Assembly (NCBI RefSeq): GCF_029871235.1
Contig: NZ_SSOM01000036.1
Span: 62,001-126,000, forward strand
DNA: 64,000 bases
Source: Pseudomonas sp. BN411
Lineage (GTDB): Bacteria; Pseudomonadota; Gammaproteobacteria; Pseudomonadales; Pseudomonadaceae
Direction of reading: 5' to 3'
How positions within the stretch are numbered: the first letter of the stretch is position 1; the number at the start of each line of letters is the position of its first letter. Both the position numbers and the translations under genes were made by a program. The notes under the pieces were generated by a model. It had not been told where the DNA came from. It did no database searches and worked only from the letters and a program-made list of their open reading frames with translations. This document shows, one piece after another, positions 18,756 to 27,997 of this stretch.

Positions 18756-19103
18756 TCACCCCCGCCAGATATAGAGAGGCGCGTCTTCCCGCACCTCGAC
18801 ATGCACCTGCTCGCTGTGGCGCAGACGCACCAGCAGACGCTTTCCCGCCGCCACACCACCGGTCAGGGCTTCCAGTTCGGCCAGCAATCGCGGCCCTTCC
18901 ATCTGTCCGGCTTCGCGCAGGAGTTGCTGGGCGGTCTCCCAGAGCGCATCGGTGCGCGGGGCGCTTGGGGCTTTCGGCGCGGCCTGGGCCCCGTCCACCA
19001 GCTCCGGCGACAGACGACTGGCCAACTGGTCCCAGTCCTCGGCGTCCATTTCGACCGTCAGGTCCACCGGCCAGTCGCCGATCTGTCCGCGTATGCGCAG
19101 CAT
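18756..19103 (-). CDS. Conserved hypothetical protein, 115 aa
   Basis: The product begins MLRIRGQIGDWPVDLTVEMD and has an Ala/Pro-rich middle (about residues 40-55), then a helical region and a short beta C-terminus ending in YIWRG. No catalytic or binding motif is recognised. The ATG at 19103 is preferred over a TTG at 19109 because GGAGGAG lies 6-8 bases upstream. A conserved hypothetical gene sits at the same place next to the zinc-regulated cluster in P. aeruginosa. It is divergent from the zrgA-like gene. Confidence 0.7.
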   Translation of the reverse strand: MLRIRGQIGDWPVDLTVEMDAEDWDQLASRLSPELVDGAQAAPKAPSAPRTDALWETAQQLLREAGQMEGPRLLAELEALTGGVAAGKRLLVRLRHSEQVHVEVREDAPLYIWRG

Positions 19104-19164
19104 GTCCAACTCCTCCAGAAACGAATGCGCAATGCTCCCACGGCGCTGGCGGGCTGCCTACATT

Positions 19165-19185
19165 TGTTATAACGTAACGAAATCT
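19165..19185. promoter_or_regulatory. Candidate Zur box
   Basis: TGTTATAACGTAACGAAATC contains the imperfect palindrome GTTAT-AAC-GTAAC and resembles the Pseudomonas Zur operator (GTTATA...ATAAC followed by an A/T-rich tail). It lies about 25-45 bp upstream of a gene for a histidine-rich, probable zinc-binding periplasmic protein. Confidence 0.6.
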
Positions 19186-19208
19186 TTTAACCCTCTCGGG
19201 AGACCTCC

Positions 19209-19769
19209 ATGCGCCGCCTGCTGCTTGCCCTGCCCTTCGCCTTGCTGCCCCTGGCCGCTGTCCAGGCCCACGAGCACGACCATGATCACGACAGCCTCGG
19301 CGCCCACGAGCACGGCGTAGCGCGCCTGAACGCCGCGCTGGACGGCAATACTCTCGAGCTGGAACTGGAAAGCCCGGCGATGAACCTGGTGGGCTTCGAG
19401 CATGCCGCCAGCAGCGATGCCGACAAAGCCAAAGTCGCTGCTGTCCGTAACGAGCTGGAAAGTCCCCTGGCGCTCTTCGGCCTTCCCCAGGCGGCCAGCT
19501 GCAAGGTCGCGTCCCAGGAACTGGAAAGCCCGCTCTTCGGCGCTGACGATCACCATGACGAACATGCCAAGGGCCATGACCACGAGCACAGCGAAGTCCA
19601 CGCCCACTACCGGTTCGAGTGCTCCACCCCCGATGCGCTGAAGTCCCTGGACCTCGCCGGGCTGTTCAAGCGCTTCCCAGCCACCGAGAAAATTCAGGTA
19701 CAACTGATCGGCCCGAACGGGCAGCAAGGCGCGGAACTGAGCAAGTCCAACGCCAACCTGAGCTTCTAA
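19209..19769 (+). CDS. zrgA: Histidine-rich periplasmic zinc-binding protein, ZrgA/DUF2796 family
   Basis: The 186-aa protein has a signal peptide (residues 1-20) followed by a run of His/Asp/Glu residues (HEHDHDHD, then HEHG). A second His-rich stretch (DDHHDEHAKGHDHEHSEVH) follows at about residues 114-132. The ZrgA family helps gather zinc for uptake systems. The conserved HEHGVARLNAAL opening and the candidate Zur box just upstream support this. The ABC genes follow 38 bp downstream, so the cluster is likely induced by zinc shortage. Confidence 0.82.
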   Translation: MRRLLLALPFALLPLAAVQAHEHDHDHDSLGAHEHGVARLNAALDGNTLELELESPAMNLVGFEHAASSDADKAKVAAVRNELESPLALFGLPQAASCKVASQELESPLFGADDHHDEHAKGHDHEHSEVHAHYRFECSTPDALKSLDLAGLFKRFPATEKIQVQLIGPNGQQGAELSKSNANLSF

Positions 19770-19807
19770 TTCCCTAGAACCGGCCGGGGCAACCCGGTCG
19801 TTTTCCC

Positions 19808-20515
19808 ATGAGCCAGACACTGATCGAACTCCAGGGGCTGGGCTTTGCCTGGCCCGGTCACCCGGAACTGCTGGATATTCCCGAGTTCCGCCTGCAACGC
19901 GGCGAAAGCCTCTTCCTCAAAGGCCCCAGCGGCAGTGGCAAGACCACCCTGCTAGGCCTGCTCGGCGGTGTGCAGAAACCCGGCCGTGGCAGCATCCGTC
20001 TGCTCGGTCAGGACCTGGCCAAGCTCTCGGCCAGCGCCCGTGACCATTTCCGTGTGGACCACACCGGCTACATCTTCCAGCAGTTCAATCTGCTGCCCTT
20101 CCTCTCGGTGCGCGAGAACGTCGAGCTGCCGTGCCGCTTCTCGCGTCTGCGCGCCGAACGTGCGCGCCAGCGCCACGGCAGCGTCGATGCGGCCGCCGCC
20201 ACCCTGCTGCGCCATCTCGGCCTGAAGGAAGAACTGCTGCAACGCCGCGCTGATGCCCTGTCCATCGGCCAGCAACAACGGGTAGCCGCTGCCCGCGCGC
20301 TGATCGGTCAGCCGGAACTGGTGATCGCCGACGAACCTACCTCGGCCCTGGATGCCGACGCCCGCGAAGCGTTCCTGCAACTGCTGTTCGCCGAATGCCG
20401 TGAAGCCGGCTCCAGCCTGCTGTTCGTCAGCCACGACCAGAGCCTGGCATCGCTGTTCGACCGCAGCCTGTCTCTGGCGGACCTGAACCACGCCGCGCGC
20501 ATTGAGGAGGATTGA
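19808..20515 (+). CDS. ABC transporter ATP-binding protein, MacB/LolD-like
   Basis: The 235-aa ATPase has Walker A GPSGSGKTT (39-47), the Q-loop region FQQFNLL, a degenerate signature LSIGQQQRVA, Walker B VIADEPTSALD and the H-loop VSHDQ. The sequence groups with the LolD/MacB class. Its partner is the FtsX-type permease immediately downstream (a one-base gap). The pair follows the zinc-binding protein, so it may move a substrate that matters under zinc limitation; the cargo is unknown. Confidence 0.88.
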   Translation: MSQTLIELQGLGFAWPGHPELLDIPEFRLQRGESLFLKGPSGSGKTTLLGLLGGVQKPGRGSIRLLGQDLAKLSASARDHFRVDHTGYIFQQFNLLPFLSVRENVELPCRFSRLRAERARQRHGSVDAAAATLLRHLGLKEELLQRRADALSIGQQQRVAAARALIGQPELVIADEPTSALDADAREAFLQLLFAECREAGSSLLFVSHDQSLASLFDRSLSLADLNHAARIEED

Positions 20516-20516
20516 G

Positions 20517-21779
20517 ATGTATCTGCTGCGCCTGGCCCTGGCCAGCCTCGCCAACCGCCGTTTCACCGCCCTGCTGACGGTCTTCGCCATCGCCCTTTCG
20601 GTCTGCCTGCTGCTGGCCGTCGAGCGTGTGCGCACCGAGGCCCGCGCCAGCTTCGCCAGCACCATCAGCGGCACGGACCTGATCATCGGCGCCCGCTCCG
20701 GATCGGTGAACCTGCTGCTCTATTCGGTGTTCCGCATCGGCAACGCCACCAACAACATCCGCTGGGACAGCTTCGAAGCCATCAGCCAGGACAAGCGAGT
20801 GAAGTGGGCCATCCCCATTTCCCTAGGCGACTCCCATCGCGGCTACCGCGTCATGGGCACCAGCGGCGCCTATTTCGATCATTACCGCTATGGCCGCAGT
20901 CAGCCGCTGCGACTGGCCGAGGGCAAGCCTTTCGCCGATATGTTCGAGGTGGTGCTCGGCGCCGAAGTGGCCGAGGCCCTGCACTACAAGCTGGGAGACC
21001 AACTGGTGCTGGCCCACGGCGTCAGCACCGTCAGCCTGGTACAGCACGACGACAAGCCGTTCACGGTGGTCGGCATCCTCGCGCGCACCGGCACGCCGGT
21101 GGATCGCACCCTGCACATTTCCCTGGCGGGCATGGAGGCACTGCACGTCGACTGGCAAAACGGCGTGCCTGCGCGCGGCGCCGGCAAGGTCAGCGCCGAC
21201 CAGGCCCGCGCCATGGACCTGCAACCCAAGGCCATCACCGCCTTCATGCTCGGCCTCAACAGCAAGATCGCCACCTTCGCGCTGCAACGGCAGATCAACG
21301 AATACCGTGGCGAGCCGCTGCTGGCGATCCTGCCCGGCGTGGCCCTGCAGGAACTCTGGAGCCTGATGGGCACGGCCGAGAAGGCGCTCTTCGTGGTCTC
21401 ACTGTTCGTGGTGCTGACCGGCCTGATCGGCATGCTCACGGCCATCCTCACCAGCCTCAACGAACGCCGCCGAGAGATGGCCATCCTCCGTTCCGTGGGC
21501 GCACGGCCCTGGCACGTCGGCAGTCTGCTGGTGCTGGAAGCCTTCGCCCTGGCCGTGGCGGGTGCGGTACTGGGCGTGGGGCTGTTGTACCTCGGTATCG
21601 GGCTCAGCCAGGGCTATGTGCAGGCGAACTATGGGCTCTACCTGCCGCTGGCCCTGCCCAGCCCCTATGAGTGGACGCTGCTCGGCGCTATTCTGGCCGC
21701 CGCCCTGCTGATGGGCGTGGTGCCAGCCTGGCGTGCCTACCGGCAGTCGTTGGCCGACGGCCTGTCCATTCGCCTGTGA
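20517..21779 (+). CDS. FtsX-like ABC transporter permease
   Basis: The 420-aa protein has an N-terminal membrane helix (about residues 16-36), a large periplasmic domain, and three membrane helices near the C-terminus (about 290-315, 335-360 and 380-405). This is the MacB/LolC topology. The start at 20517 follows GAGGAGG closely, and a longer start at 20502 would overlap the ATPase. It forms a pair with the preceding ATPase; MacB-like systems push substrates out of the periplasmic leaflet rather than importing them. Confidence 0.86.
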   Translation: MYLLRLALASLANRRFTALLTVFAIALSVCLLLAVERVRTEARASFASTISGTDLIIGARSGSVNLLLYSVFRIGNATNNIRWDSFEAISQDKRVKWAIPISLGDSHRGYRVMGTSGAYFDHYRYGRSQPLRLAEGKPFADMFEVVLGAEVAEALHYKLGDQLVLAHGVSTVSLVQHDDKPFTVVGILARTGTPVDRTLHISLAGMEALHVDWQNGVPARGAGKVSADQARAMDLQPKAITAFMLGLNSKIATFALQRQINEYRGEPLLAILPGVALQELWSLMGTAEKALFVVSLFVVLTGLIGMLTAILTSLNERRREMAILRSVGARPWHVGSLLVLEAFALAVAGAVLGVGLLYLGIGLSQGYVQANYGLYLPLALPSPYEWTLLGAILAAALLMGVVPAWRAYRQSLADGLSIRL

Positions 21780-21786
21780 GACTCCC

Positions 21787-22305
21787 ATGAGACGCATCCT
21801 GCTGGCCCTGCTGCTGACCCTTTCCTCCCCGCTCTGGGCCGGCGAGGCACGTGAGCTCACCTGGGCGGAGATGATCCCGGAAGGCGCGCCGCCGCCCGCA
21901 CCGCCCGCCCCCATCCATGACCTTTCGCAGTTGTCCGACGCCCTCAACGCCGAGGCTGGCCCGGCGGCGAGCCAGCAATCTCCTGCAGCACCGGTGGTCA
22001 AGGCGCTGGATGGCCAGGACGTGAAGCTGCCGGGCTACATCGTGCCGCTGGATGTGACCGAGGAAGGCCGGGTCACCGAGTTCCTCCTGGTGCCCTATTT
22101 CGGCGCTTGCATCCACGTACCGCCACCGCCATCGAACCAGATCGTCCACGTGAAGAGCGAACTCGGTGTGCTGATGGATGCCCTCTACCAACCCTTCTGG
22201 ATTGAAGGCCCGCTGCAGGTGAAAGCCAGCAGCAGCGAACTGGCGGAAGCCGGCTACCAGATGGACGCGAGCAAGATTTACCCCTACGAGTCCACCAGCA
22301 ACTGA
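21787..22305 (+). CDS. Periplasmic DUF3299 protein
   Basis: The 172-aa protein has a signal peptide (residues 1-19) and a compact domain. That domain has PGYIVPLDVTEEGRVTEFLL and LVPYFGACIHVPPPPSNQ, the hallmark of DUF3299 proteins found next to zinc-responsive ABC transporters. It is the last gene of the zrgA-like/ABC cluster, 7 bp after the permease, and a terminator follows. Its role is unknown; it probably assists the same transport system. Confidence 0.78.
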   Translation: MRRILLALLLTLSSPLWAGEARELTWAEMIPEGAPPPAPPAPIHDLSQLSDALNAEAGPAASQQSPAAPVVKALDGQDVKLPGYIVPLDVTEEGRVTEFLLVPYFGACIHVPPPPSNQIVHVKSELGVLMDALYQPFWIEGPLQVKASSSELAEAGYQMDASKIYPYESTSN

Positions 22306-22332
22306 CCCTGGACGCTCAATCCCTGAATGCAC

Positions 22333-22360
22333 AAAGGCCCGGTCTTACCGGGCCTTTTGC
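22333..22360 (+). terminator. Intrinsic terminator after the zrgA-like/ABC cluster
   Basis: AAAGGCCCGG-TCTTA-CCGGGCCTTTTGC forms a GC-rich stem followed by T residues, 28 bp after the DUF3299 stop. Confidence 0.85.
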
Positions 22361-22378
22361 TGTCGACCGTCCGCGACA

Positions 22379-22392
22379 TTGCTCTGGATCAA
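22379..22392. promoter_or_regulatory. Candidate Anr (FNR-type) box upstream of oprG
   Basis: TTGCT-CTGG-ATCAA matches the FNR/Anr consensus TTGAT-N4-ATCAA at nine of ten fixed positions. It lies about 75 bp before the oprG start, a fitting distance for an activator site. OprG of P. aeruginosa is known to be induced under low oxygen. Confidence 0.65.
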
Positions 22393-22460
22393 GATACAAA
22401 GCTTCCTAATTACCGAAACTGGCTCCAGTCCAACACATTTAGAACTCATTGGAGCCTTCC

Positions 22461-23135
22461 ATGCGCAAGCCTCTTCTCGCCGCCTCCCTGCTCGCACTTG
22501 CCATCGCCTCCCCCCTGGCCCATGCCCACAAGGCCGGCGACGTGATCATCCGCGCAGGCGCAGCCACCGTCGATCCGCAAGAGGACAGCTCCAACCTGTC
22601 CCTGGCCGGCACCAAGGTCGGCGGCACCAAAGCCACCCTGGACAGCGACACCCAGCTCGGCCTGACCGGTACTTACATGCTGACCGACCATGTCGGTATT
22701 GAACTGCTGGCCGCCACCCCGTTCCAGCACGAAGTAGGCGTGAAAGGCCTCGGCGGCGCCCTTGACGGCAAACTGGCCGACATCAAGCACCTGCCCCCGA
22801 CCTTGAGCCTCCAGTACTACCCGCTGGACCCGAACTCCGCGTTCCAGCCGTATGTCGGTGCTGGCCTGAACTACACCCTGTTCTTCGACGAAGACCTGAC
22901 CAGCTCGCGCAAAGCCCAAGGCTTCAGCAACCTGGACCTGGACGACTCCTGGGGCTTGGCCGCGCAGGTCGGCATGGACTACATGCTGACTGACAACATC
23001 CTGCTCAACGCCGCTGTCTGGTACATCGATATCGACACCACTGCCACCACCGACCTGGCCGGCGTGGGCAAGGTCAAGGTCGATGTGGACGTGGACCCGT
23101 GGGTATACATGGTCGGCGTCGGCTACAAGTTCTGA
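22461..23135 (+). CDS. oprG: Outer membrane porin OprG (OmpW family)
   Basis: OprG is an eight-stranded outer-membrane barrel; in pseudomonads it is linked to uptake of small hydrophobic molecules or amino acids. The 224-aa protein has a signal peptide cut near AHA (residue 22), then alternating beta segments with the OmpW signatures GDVIIRAGAATVDP and WVYMVGVGYKF, ending in Phe as barrel proteins do. The start at 22461 has GGAG about 8 bases upstream. The Anr-like site before it and a terminator after it make it a single-gene unit. Confidence 0.93.
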   Translation: MRKPLLAASLLALAIASPLAHAHKAGDVIIRAGAATVDPQEDSSNLSLAGTKVGGTKATLDSDTQLGLTGTYMLTDHVGIELLAATPFQHEVGVKGLGGALDGKLADIKHLPPTLSLQYYPLDPNSAFQPYVGAGLNYTLFFDEDLTSSRKAQGFSNLDLDDSWGLAAQVGMDYMLTDNILLNAAVWYIDIDTTATTDLAGVGKVKVDVDVDPWVYMVGVGYKF

Positions 23136-23170
23136 GCGGGCTCTTCCACGAGAGGAACACCCCCGCCAAA

Positions 23171-23196
23171 AGGCGCCTTCGGGCGCCTTTTTTTGT
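23171..23196 (+). terminator. Intrinsic terminator after oprG
   Basis: AGGCGCC-TTCG-GGCGCCT with a seven-base T run; the UUCG-type loop makes it very stable. The 148 bp beyond it, before the convergent epimerase gene, contain only a short GTAGGGTGCGCCGCGCGCACC repeat near 23247. Confidence 0.9.
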
Positions 23197-23344
23197 GCCT
23201 GGAGATTTATGAGGAAGCGGGGCCGCGTCCTTCATCGGGACCTAACGTAGGGTGCGCCGCGCGCACCGACCTCGCTTCCCGATCAGCCCAGCCTGCCAGT
23301 GCGTACGACCGCCCTACAGGCTCAGGCAAAGCGTGGTTGGCTGC

Positions 23345-24266
<922 letters not shown>

Positions 24267-24274
<8 letters not shown>

Positions 24275-25151
24275 GGCGATAGTAACGGTCCAGCAGGGTT
24301 GGCAATGCGGCGCGCCAGGCGCGCGGCTTGATACCGAAGGTATGGAGGATTTTCTTGCAGGCCAGCACCGCGTTCTGCGGTTCGTCCGCCGCATCGGGAC
24401 GGGCGGCGTGGGCCTGCGGGGTGATGTCCTGCACCTTCAGCGGGTGCAGGCTGCGGGCCTCGCTGAGCAGCGCCTGACCGAGGGCCAGGGGCGTCGTGGC
24501 TTCGTGGCCGCCGTAGTGATAGGTGCCCCAGAGCGGCGCCTGGCAATCCAGCTGCTTGATCACCGCGAGCAACACGCGCGCGGCATCGTCCACCGGCGTG
24601 GGATTGCCGCGACGGTCATCCGCCAGGCAGATCTCGTCCGCTTGCTCGGCACGGGTGAGGAAGCGCCCCAGGGAGCCTTCCCGGCTGTCGTCCAGCAACC
24701 AGCCGAAGCGCAGCAGCACATGCTTGGGGCAGGCCGCACGCACGCTCTGCTCCATGCGCCAGATGGCCTGGCCACGGTCGCTGAGCGGAACGGATTCGTC
24801 TTTTTCGCTGTAGGCCGTGGCGCGGGAGCCATCGAATACCCGGTAGCTGGAAGGTTGCAGCAGGACGATGCCGTGGTGCTGGCAGAGCTCGGCAAGTCGC
24901 TCCACTCCGCGCTCCTGGGCTGCCAGGCGGACGTCACTGACTTCTTCGGCCTGGAACCAGTCGAAGTAGTAGGCGAGGTTGATCACGGCGTCGGGCCGGG
25001 TGTCATCGAGCAGCTGGGTCAGGCTGGCGGCGTCCCAGCCCTGCTCAGGCGGACGCGGAGCGAGAAAACCTACGTCTTCCTCGGCACCCTGGCGAATCAG
25101 CGCCTGTCCGAGTGAATTGCCGCCACCCAACAGCATCAAGCGCATTCGCAT
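24267..25151 (-). CDS. RmlD-like sugar-nucleotide reductase family protein
   Basis: The 294-aa protein starts MLLGGGNSLGQALIRQG, a Rossmann nucleotide-binding loop, and keeps the RmlD-type layout (VINLAYYFDWF, then LLRFGWLLDDS and the TPVDDAAR segment). The usual YxxxK catalytic pair of dTDP-4-dehydrorhamnose reductase is not evident, so the reductase activity is uncertain. Two ATGs (25151 and 25145) fit; the first is used here. It overlaps the epimerase gene by 8 bp. Confidence 0.72.
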
Positions 25152-25263
25152 AGAGAAAAAGGTCGCTTAAAGCCGGTTAGAAGGAGTTGGCGGGAAAATT
25201 GCCCGCCACATAAGAGCCGCATTCTGCGGGTTTCACCGGCTCACGTCACTAGCCGCGTAGCGG

Positions 25264-26019
25264 TTACGCCTGGCCCGGGCGGTAGAGATGGGCATGGCTG
25301 GCGCGGTAGAGGGAGGAATCGGTGAAGCCATCTGCTGCCAGCACCTTGCCCACGAGGATCAGCGCCGTACGGCGGAAGTCCCGCGCCGCCACTTTGGGGA
25401 GGATGTCGCCGAGGGTACCGGTGACCTGCTCCTGATCGGGCCAGCTGGCGCGATGGATCACGGCGATCGGGCATTCGGCGCCGTAGTGCGGCAACAGTTC
25501 TTCGACGATCTTCGCCAGTTGGCTCACGCCCAGGTGGATGGCCATGGTCGCGCGATGCCGGGCCAGATCGCCCAGCGCTTCCCCTTCGGGCATGCGCGTT
25601 TTGCTGGCGTAACGGGTGAGGATCAGGGTCTGCGACACGTCCGGCAGGGTCAGCTCGCATCCCAGCAGCGCGGCGCACGCGGCAGTGGCGGTCACCCCCG
25701 GCACAATTTCGTAGGGGATATCCCGTTCGCGCAGGTGGCGGATCTGCTCGCCAATGGCGCCGTAGAGCGACGGGTCGCCGGAATGCACCCGCGCCACGTC
25801 CTGCCCCTTGGCATGGGCCTCGGCAAGCAGGGCGACGATCCCGTCCAGGTGCAGTTCCGCCGTGTTCACCACCCGCTCGGCTCTATGCCCAGCCAACACG
25901 GCTTCTGGCACCAGGGAACCTGCGTAGAGAATCACCGGGCAGGTCCGAATGAGGCGCTGCCCCTTCACGGTGATGAGCTCCGGATCGCCAGGGCCGGCGC
26001 CGATGAAATAGACCGTCAT
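25264..26019 (-). CDS. cobM: Precorrin-4 C11-methyltransferase
   Basis: CobM methylates precorrin-4 at C11 using SAM in corrin ring synthesis. The 251-aa protein shows the tetrapyrrole methylase fold: [16 protein letters not shown] at the N-terminus, ARVHSGDPSLYGAI for SAM binding, and EIVPGVTATAACAA. The start (26019) overlaps the cobE stop by four bases. It closes the cbtB-cbtA-cobE-cobM unit, which starts behind a B12 riboswitch. Confidence 0.95.
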   Translation of the reverse strand: MTVYFIGAGPGDPELITVKGQRLIRTCPVILYAGSLVPEAVLAGHRAERVVNTAELHLDGIVALLAEAHAKGQDVARVHSGDPSLYGAIGEQIRHLRERDIPYEIVPGVTATAACAALLGCELTLPDVSQTLILTRYASKTRMPEGEALGDLARHRATMAIHLGVSQLAKIVEELLPHYGAECPIAVIHRASWPDQEQVTGTLGDILPKVAARDFRRTALILVGKVLAADGFTDSSLYRASHAHLYRPGQA

Positions 26020-26459
26020 GGCTGTTCAGCCTCCTGGGGGACACAGGCCAGGGCACAGGTGGCGCTGGCGCTGCAGCGTTTATCGACAAGCAGGGTGGCG
26101 TGACCGCCGAACAGGGCCTCGGCCTGGGCCAGGGCGGCCGCCTCGGCAACGCCCGGACTACCAACGGCTTCCCGCACCCGTTCGGACGGCTGGCTCAGGC
26201 ATGTCTCACGGGCTGCGAGGATATCCACAGGCAGGAAATTCAGCGACAGGCCTAATCGCTCGGCCAGGGCGATCAGCCCCGGCTCTGCCGCCTTCACCTC
26301 GCTGCTGGCCAGGGCGACCAGCTCATCGAGTGAGGCACCGGCCTCCGCAAGGCACTGCTGTAGCAGGCCTTGCAGCTCATCCGCCGAGCAGCCGCGTCGG
26401 CAGCCCAGCCCGGCGACCAGCTTCAAGCGGAGGGCGAGGTGTGGCGCTGGTACAGCCAA
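26016..26459 (-). CDS. cobE: CobE / CbiG C-terminal domain protein
   Basis: This is a stand-alone version of the CbiG C-terminal domain. CobE is required for aerobic B12 synthesis in a step near CobJ, though its exact role is not settled. The protein has the diagnostic LVAGLGCRRGCS and SEVKAAEPGLIALAERLG segments. Start codons are poor: a TTG at 26459 gives 147 aa, and a TTG at 26426 gives 136 aa. The second overlaps the cbtA stop (TTGA) and may be the true start. The upstream overlap with cbtA supports co-translation. Confidence 0.85.
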   Translation of the reverse strand: MAVPAPHLALRLKLVAGLGCRRGCSADELQGLLQQCLAEAGASLDELVALASSEVKAAEPGLIALAERLGLSLNFLPVDILAARETCLSQPSERVREAVGSPGVAEAAALAQAEALFGGHATLLVDKRCSASATCALACVPQEAEQP

Positions 26460-27136
26460 CCGGCCGCCCAGCCCAGTACGGCCCAGAATGCCGCATTGGT
26501 GATCAACGAAGCGGCGATGAACTCGTGTTCAAGCGCTTCCGGCGCCAGGCTGGAGTGCACCTCCGGCTGCGGCGCGCCCACTACATGGGGGATAACCAGC
26601 AATACGACGCCCGCCACGCGCAGCCCCCAATGACGGCCGAAGGCGATCAGCGCGAGGCCAACGGCCGTGGAGGCGGCGGTGCCGATCCACCAGGTCTGGC
26701 GCTGGGCCAGTTCGGCGGCGGCTGTGCCCGGCAACTCCGGCGGCAGGCCCAGGGACGGCGCCAGCGCGAAGGTGGCGAAACCGCCCAGGCCCCACAGCAG
26801 GCCATGCCAGGCGCGGGTCGGACCGCGCAGGCTGAACAGTCCGGCAAGGATCAGGGCGAAGCCCACAGCCACCACCAGGTTGCTGCCGCCCGTGGACAGG
26901 GTCCGCTGCCAGCCATCTTCCGGGGCCCAGGCTTCGTCATTGTGTTCATGCACATGGGGAACAGCGGCGCCGCCGTGTTCATGGTCGTGGACCTGCTCGA
27001 CGGGGGCCGGCTCGGCGCTTTCATAGGTCTCCGCCTGGAGAATCAGCGGAGTGACCCACAGGCTCTGCAGCAGGGTCAGCACCAGGGCCGCGATGAGGCC
27101 GGCGAACCCTGCGGTCTGGGCGATGCGCTTGATCAT
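26423..27136 (-). CDS. cbtA: Cobalt transporter subunit CbtA
   Basis: CbtA is the main membrane subunit of a cobalt uptake system controlled by B12. The 237-aa protein has five or more membrane helices. A metal-binding loop after the first helix is rich in His (EQVHDHEHGGAAVPHVHEHNDE at about residues 48-68). It follows cbtB by 11 bp. The His-rich loop and the B12 riboswitch upstream of cbtB support cobalt transport. Confidence 0.92.
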   Translation of the reverse strand: MIKRIAQTAGFAGLIAALVLTLLQSLWVTPLILQAETYESAEPAPVEQVHDHEHGGAAVPHVHEHNDEAWAPEDGWQRTLSTGGSNLVVAVGFALILAGLFSLRGPTRAWHGLLWGLGGFATFALAPSLGLPPELPGTAAAELAQRQTWWIGTAASTAVGLALIAFGRHWGLRVAGVVLLVIPHVVGAPQPEVHSSLAPEALEHEFIAASLITNAAFWAVLGWAAGWLYQRHTSPSA

Positions 27137-27147
27137 GGATGCATCAC

Positions 27148-27333
27148 TCAGTGGCAGGGGAAGGCGGCGCTGTGGCGGGTGTCGTGGGCGGCGTTGTGCA
27201 CGGCCTCGACGTGCGAGAAACCGGCGAAGTACACCAGGGACAGGCCGACCAGGCCGGCACCGATGGCCAGCACCAGGCGTTGGGCCAGGGTCGAGGAGGA
27301 AGCGGCGGAATGGGACAGGGTGCGGCTGGACAT
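27148..27333 (-). CDS. cbtB: Cobalt transporter subunit CbtB
   Basis: The 61-aa protein has one membrane helix (about residues 20-42) followed by a His-rich tail (HVEAVHNAAHDTRH) that ends in PCH, the typical CbtB layout. It is the first gene after the minus-strand B12 riboswitch, with the ATG at 27333 and a GGAACC-type leader just upstream. CbtB is thought to help CbtA capture Co(II). Confidence 0.92.
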   Translation of the reverse strand: MSSRTLSHSAASSSTLAQRLVLAIGAGLVGLSLVYFAGFSHVEAVHNAAHDTRHSAAFPCH

Positions 27334-27446
27334 GGAGGTTCCCTCTGCGTTGCTAGTGATACCGGCAGAGGAACGCGCGCGAGGGAAGCGGACGCACGGG
27401 CGCCCAGATTTCCGGCTTGCGCCCGCCCACCGCGGGTTGCCAAAAC

Positions 27447-27640
27447 GTGATCAGGCCGGTCTCCGGGCTTGCGACGCCAGCCTTGGGCTGGATGGGCATG
27501 CCTTCCCATGCCGAACCGGCACAGTGGCGTACTTAACCCTACGATCGCTTACCGTTGCGGGGGCAGCGTCGGACTTGTCCGAAAATGGACGCACCGATTT
27601 CCCGTTTCACCTCGCGTACGGCGACGCAAGGCACCTGAAA
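27447..27640 (-). ncRNA. Cobalamin riboswitch (cbtB-cbtA-cobE-cobM)
   Basis: On the minus strand the element reads AGGTGCC near its 5' end, then GGGAAATCGGTGCG, GCTGCCCCCGCAACGGTAAG, CACTGTGCC, TGGGAAGG, and the B12-box variant AAGCCCGGAGACCGGCCTG. These are the ordered cobalamin aptamer blocks. It lies about 114 bp before cbtB and would shut off cobalt uptake when adenosylcobalamin is abundant. Confidence 0.93.
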
Positions 27641-27720
27641 AAACCGTGCTAGGACATCACGAGTCCGACCAAGCGTCAACTGCTGCGATTGACCGCTGCT
27701 GGCACGCTGCGTAGCCTTCG

Positions 27721-27896
27721 CCCTTTCGAGGTTCTCCGGATATACGCCGGAGCTAAGAGGGAACGTGGTCAAGGCCACGGCTGCCCCCGCAACTGTGAAC
27801 GCCCCCAAGGCCCTTCGAAATGCCACTGCGCAAGCGGGAAGGCGAAGGTGCCGCGCAACGCGCAGGGTCGTGAGCCAGGAGACCTGCCTCGACGAC
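27721..27896 (+). ncRNA. Cobalamin riboswitch (cobW-cobN)
   Basis: The plus-strand element contains GAGGTTCTCCGG, AGAGGGAACGTGGTC, GGCTGCCCCCGCAACTGTGA, GCCACTG, AGCGGGAAGGCG and the exact B12 box GAGCCAGGAGACCTGCC. It lies 101 bp before cobW. It starts only about 80 bp from the opposite-strand riboswitch, so both promoters must sit between or within the two leaders. Confidence 0.95.
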
Positions 27897-27997
27897 ATTC
27901 CAGACAACCGGGCGGGGTGATCCGGTGGCGAATCCGTTGCGCGGGGCCGGCCCCGCTGCGTTCGTCATGCCCGCCGACCGACCACGCAGAGGCGCGC

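Noticed and set aside
25189-25208. GGCGGG-AAAATTG-CCCGCC hairpin after cobM
   Set aside because: It has no T run on the minus strand, so it is not a convincing terminator for cobM.
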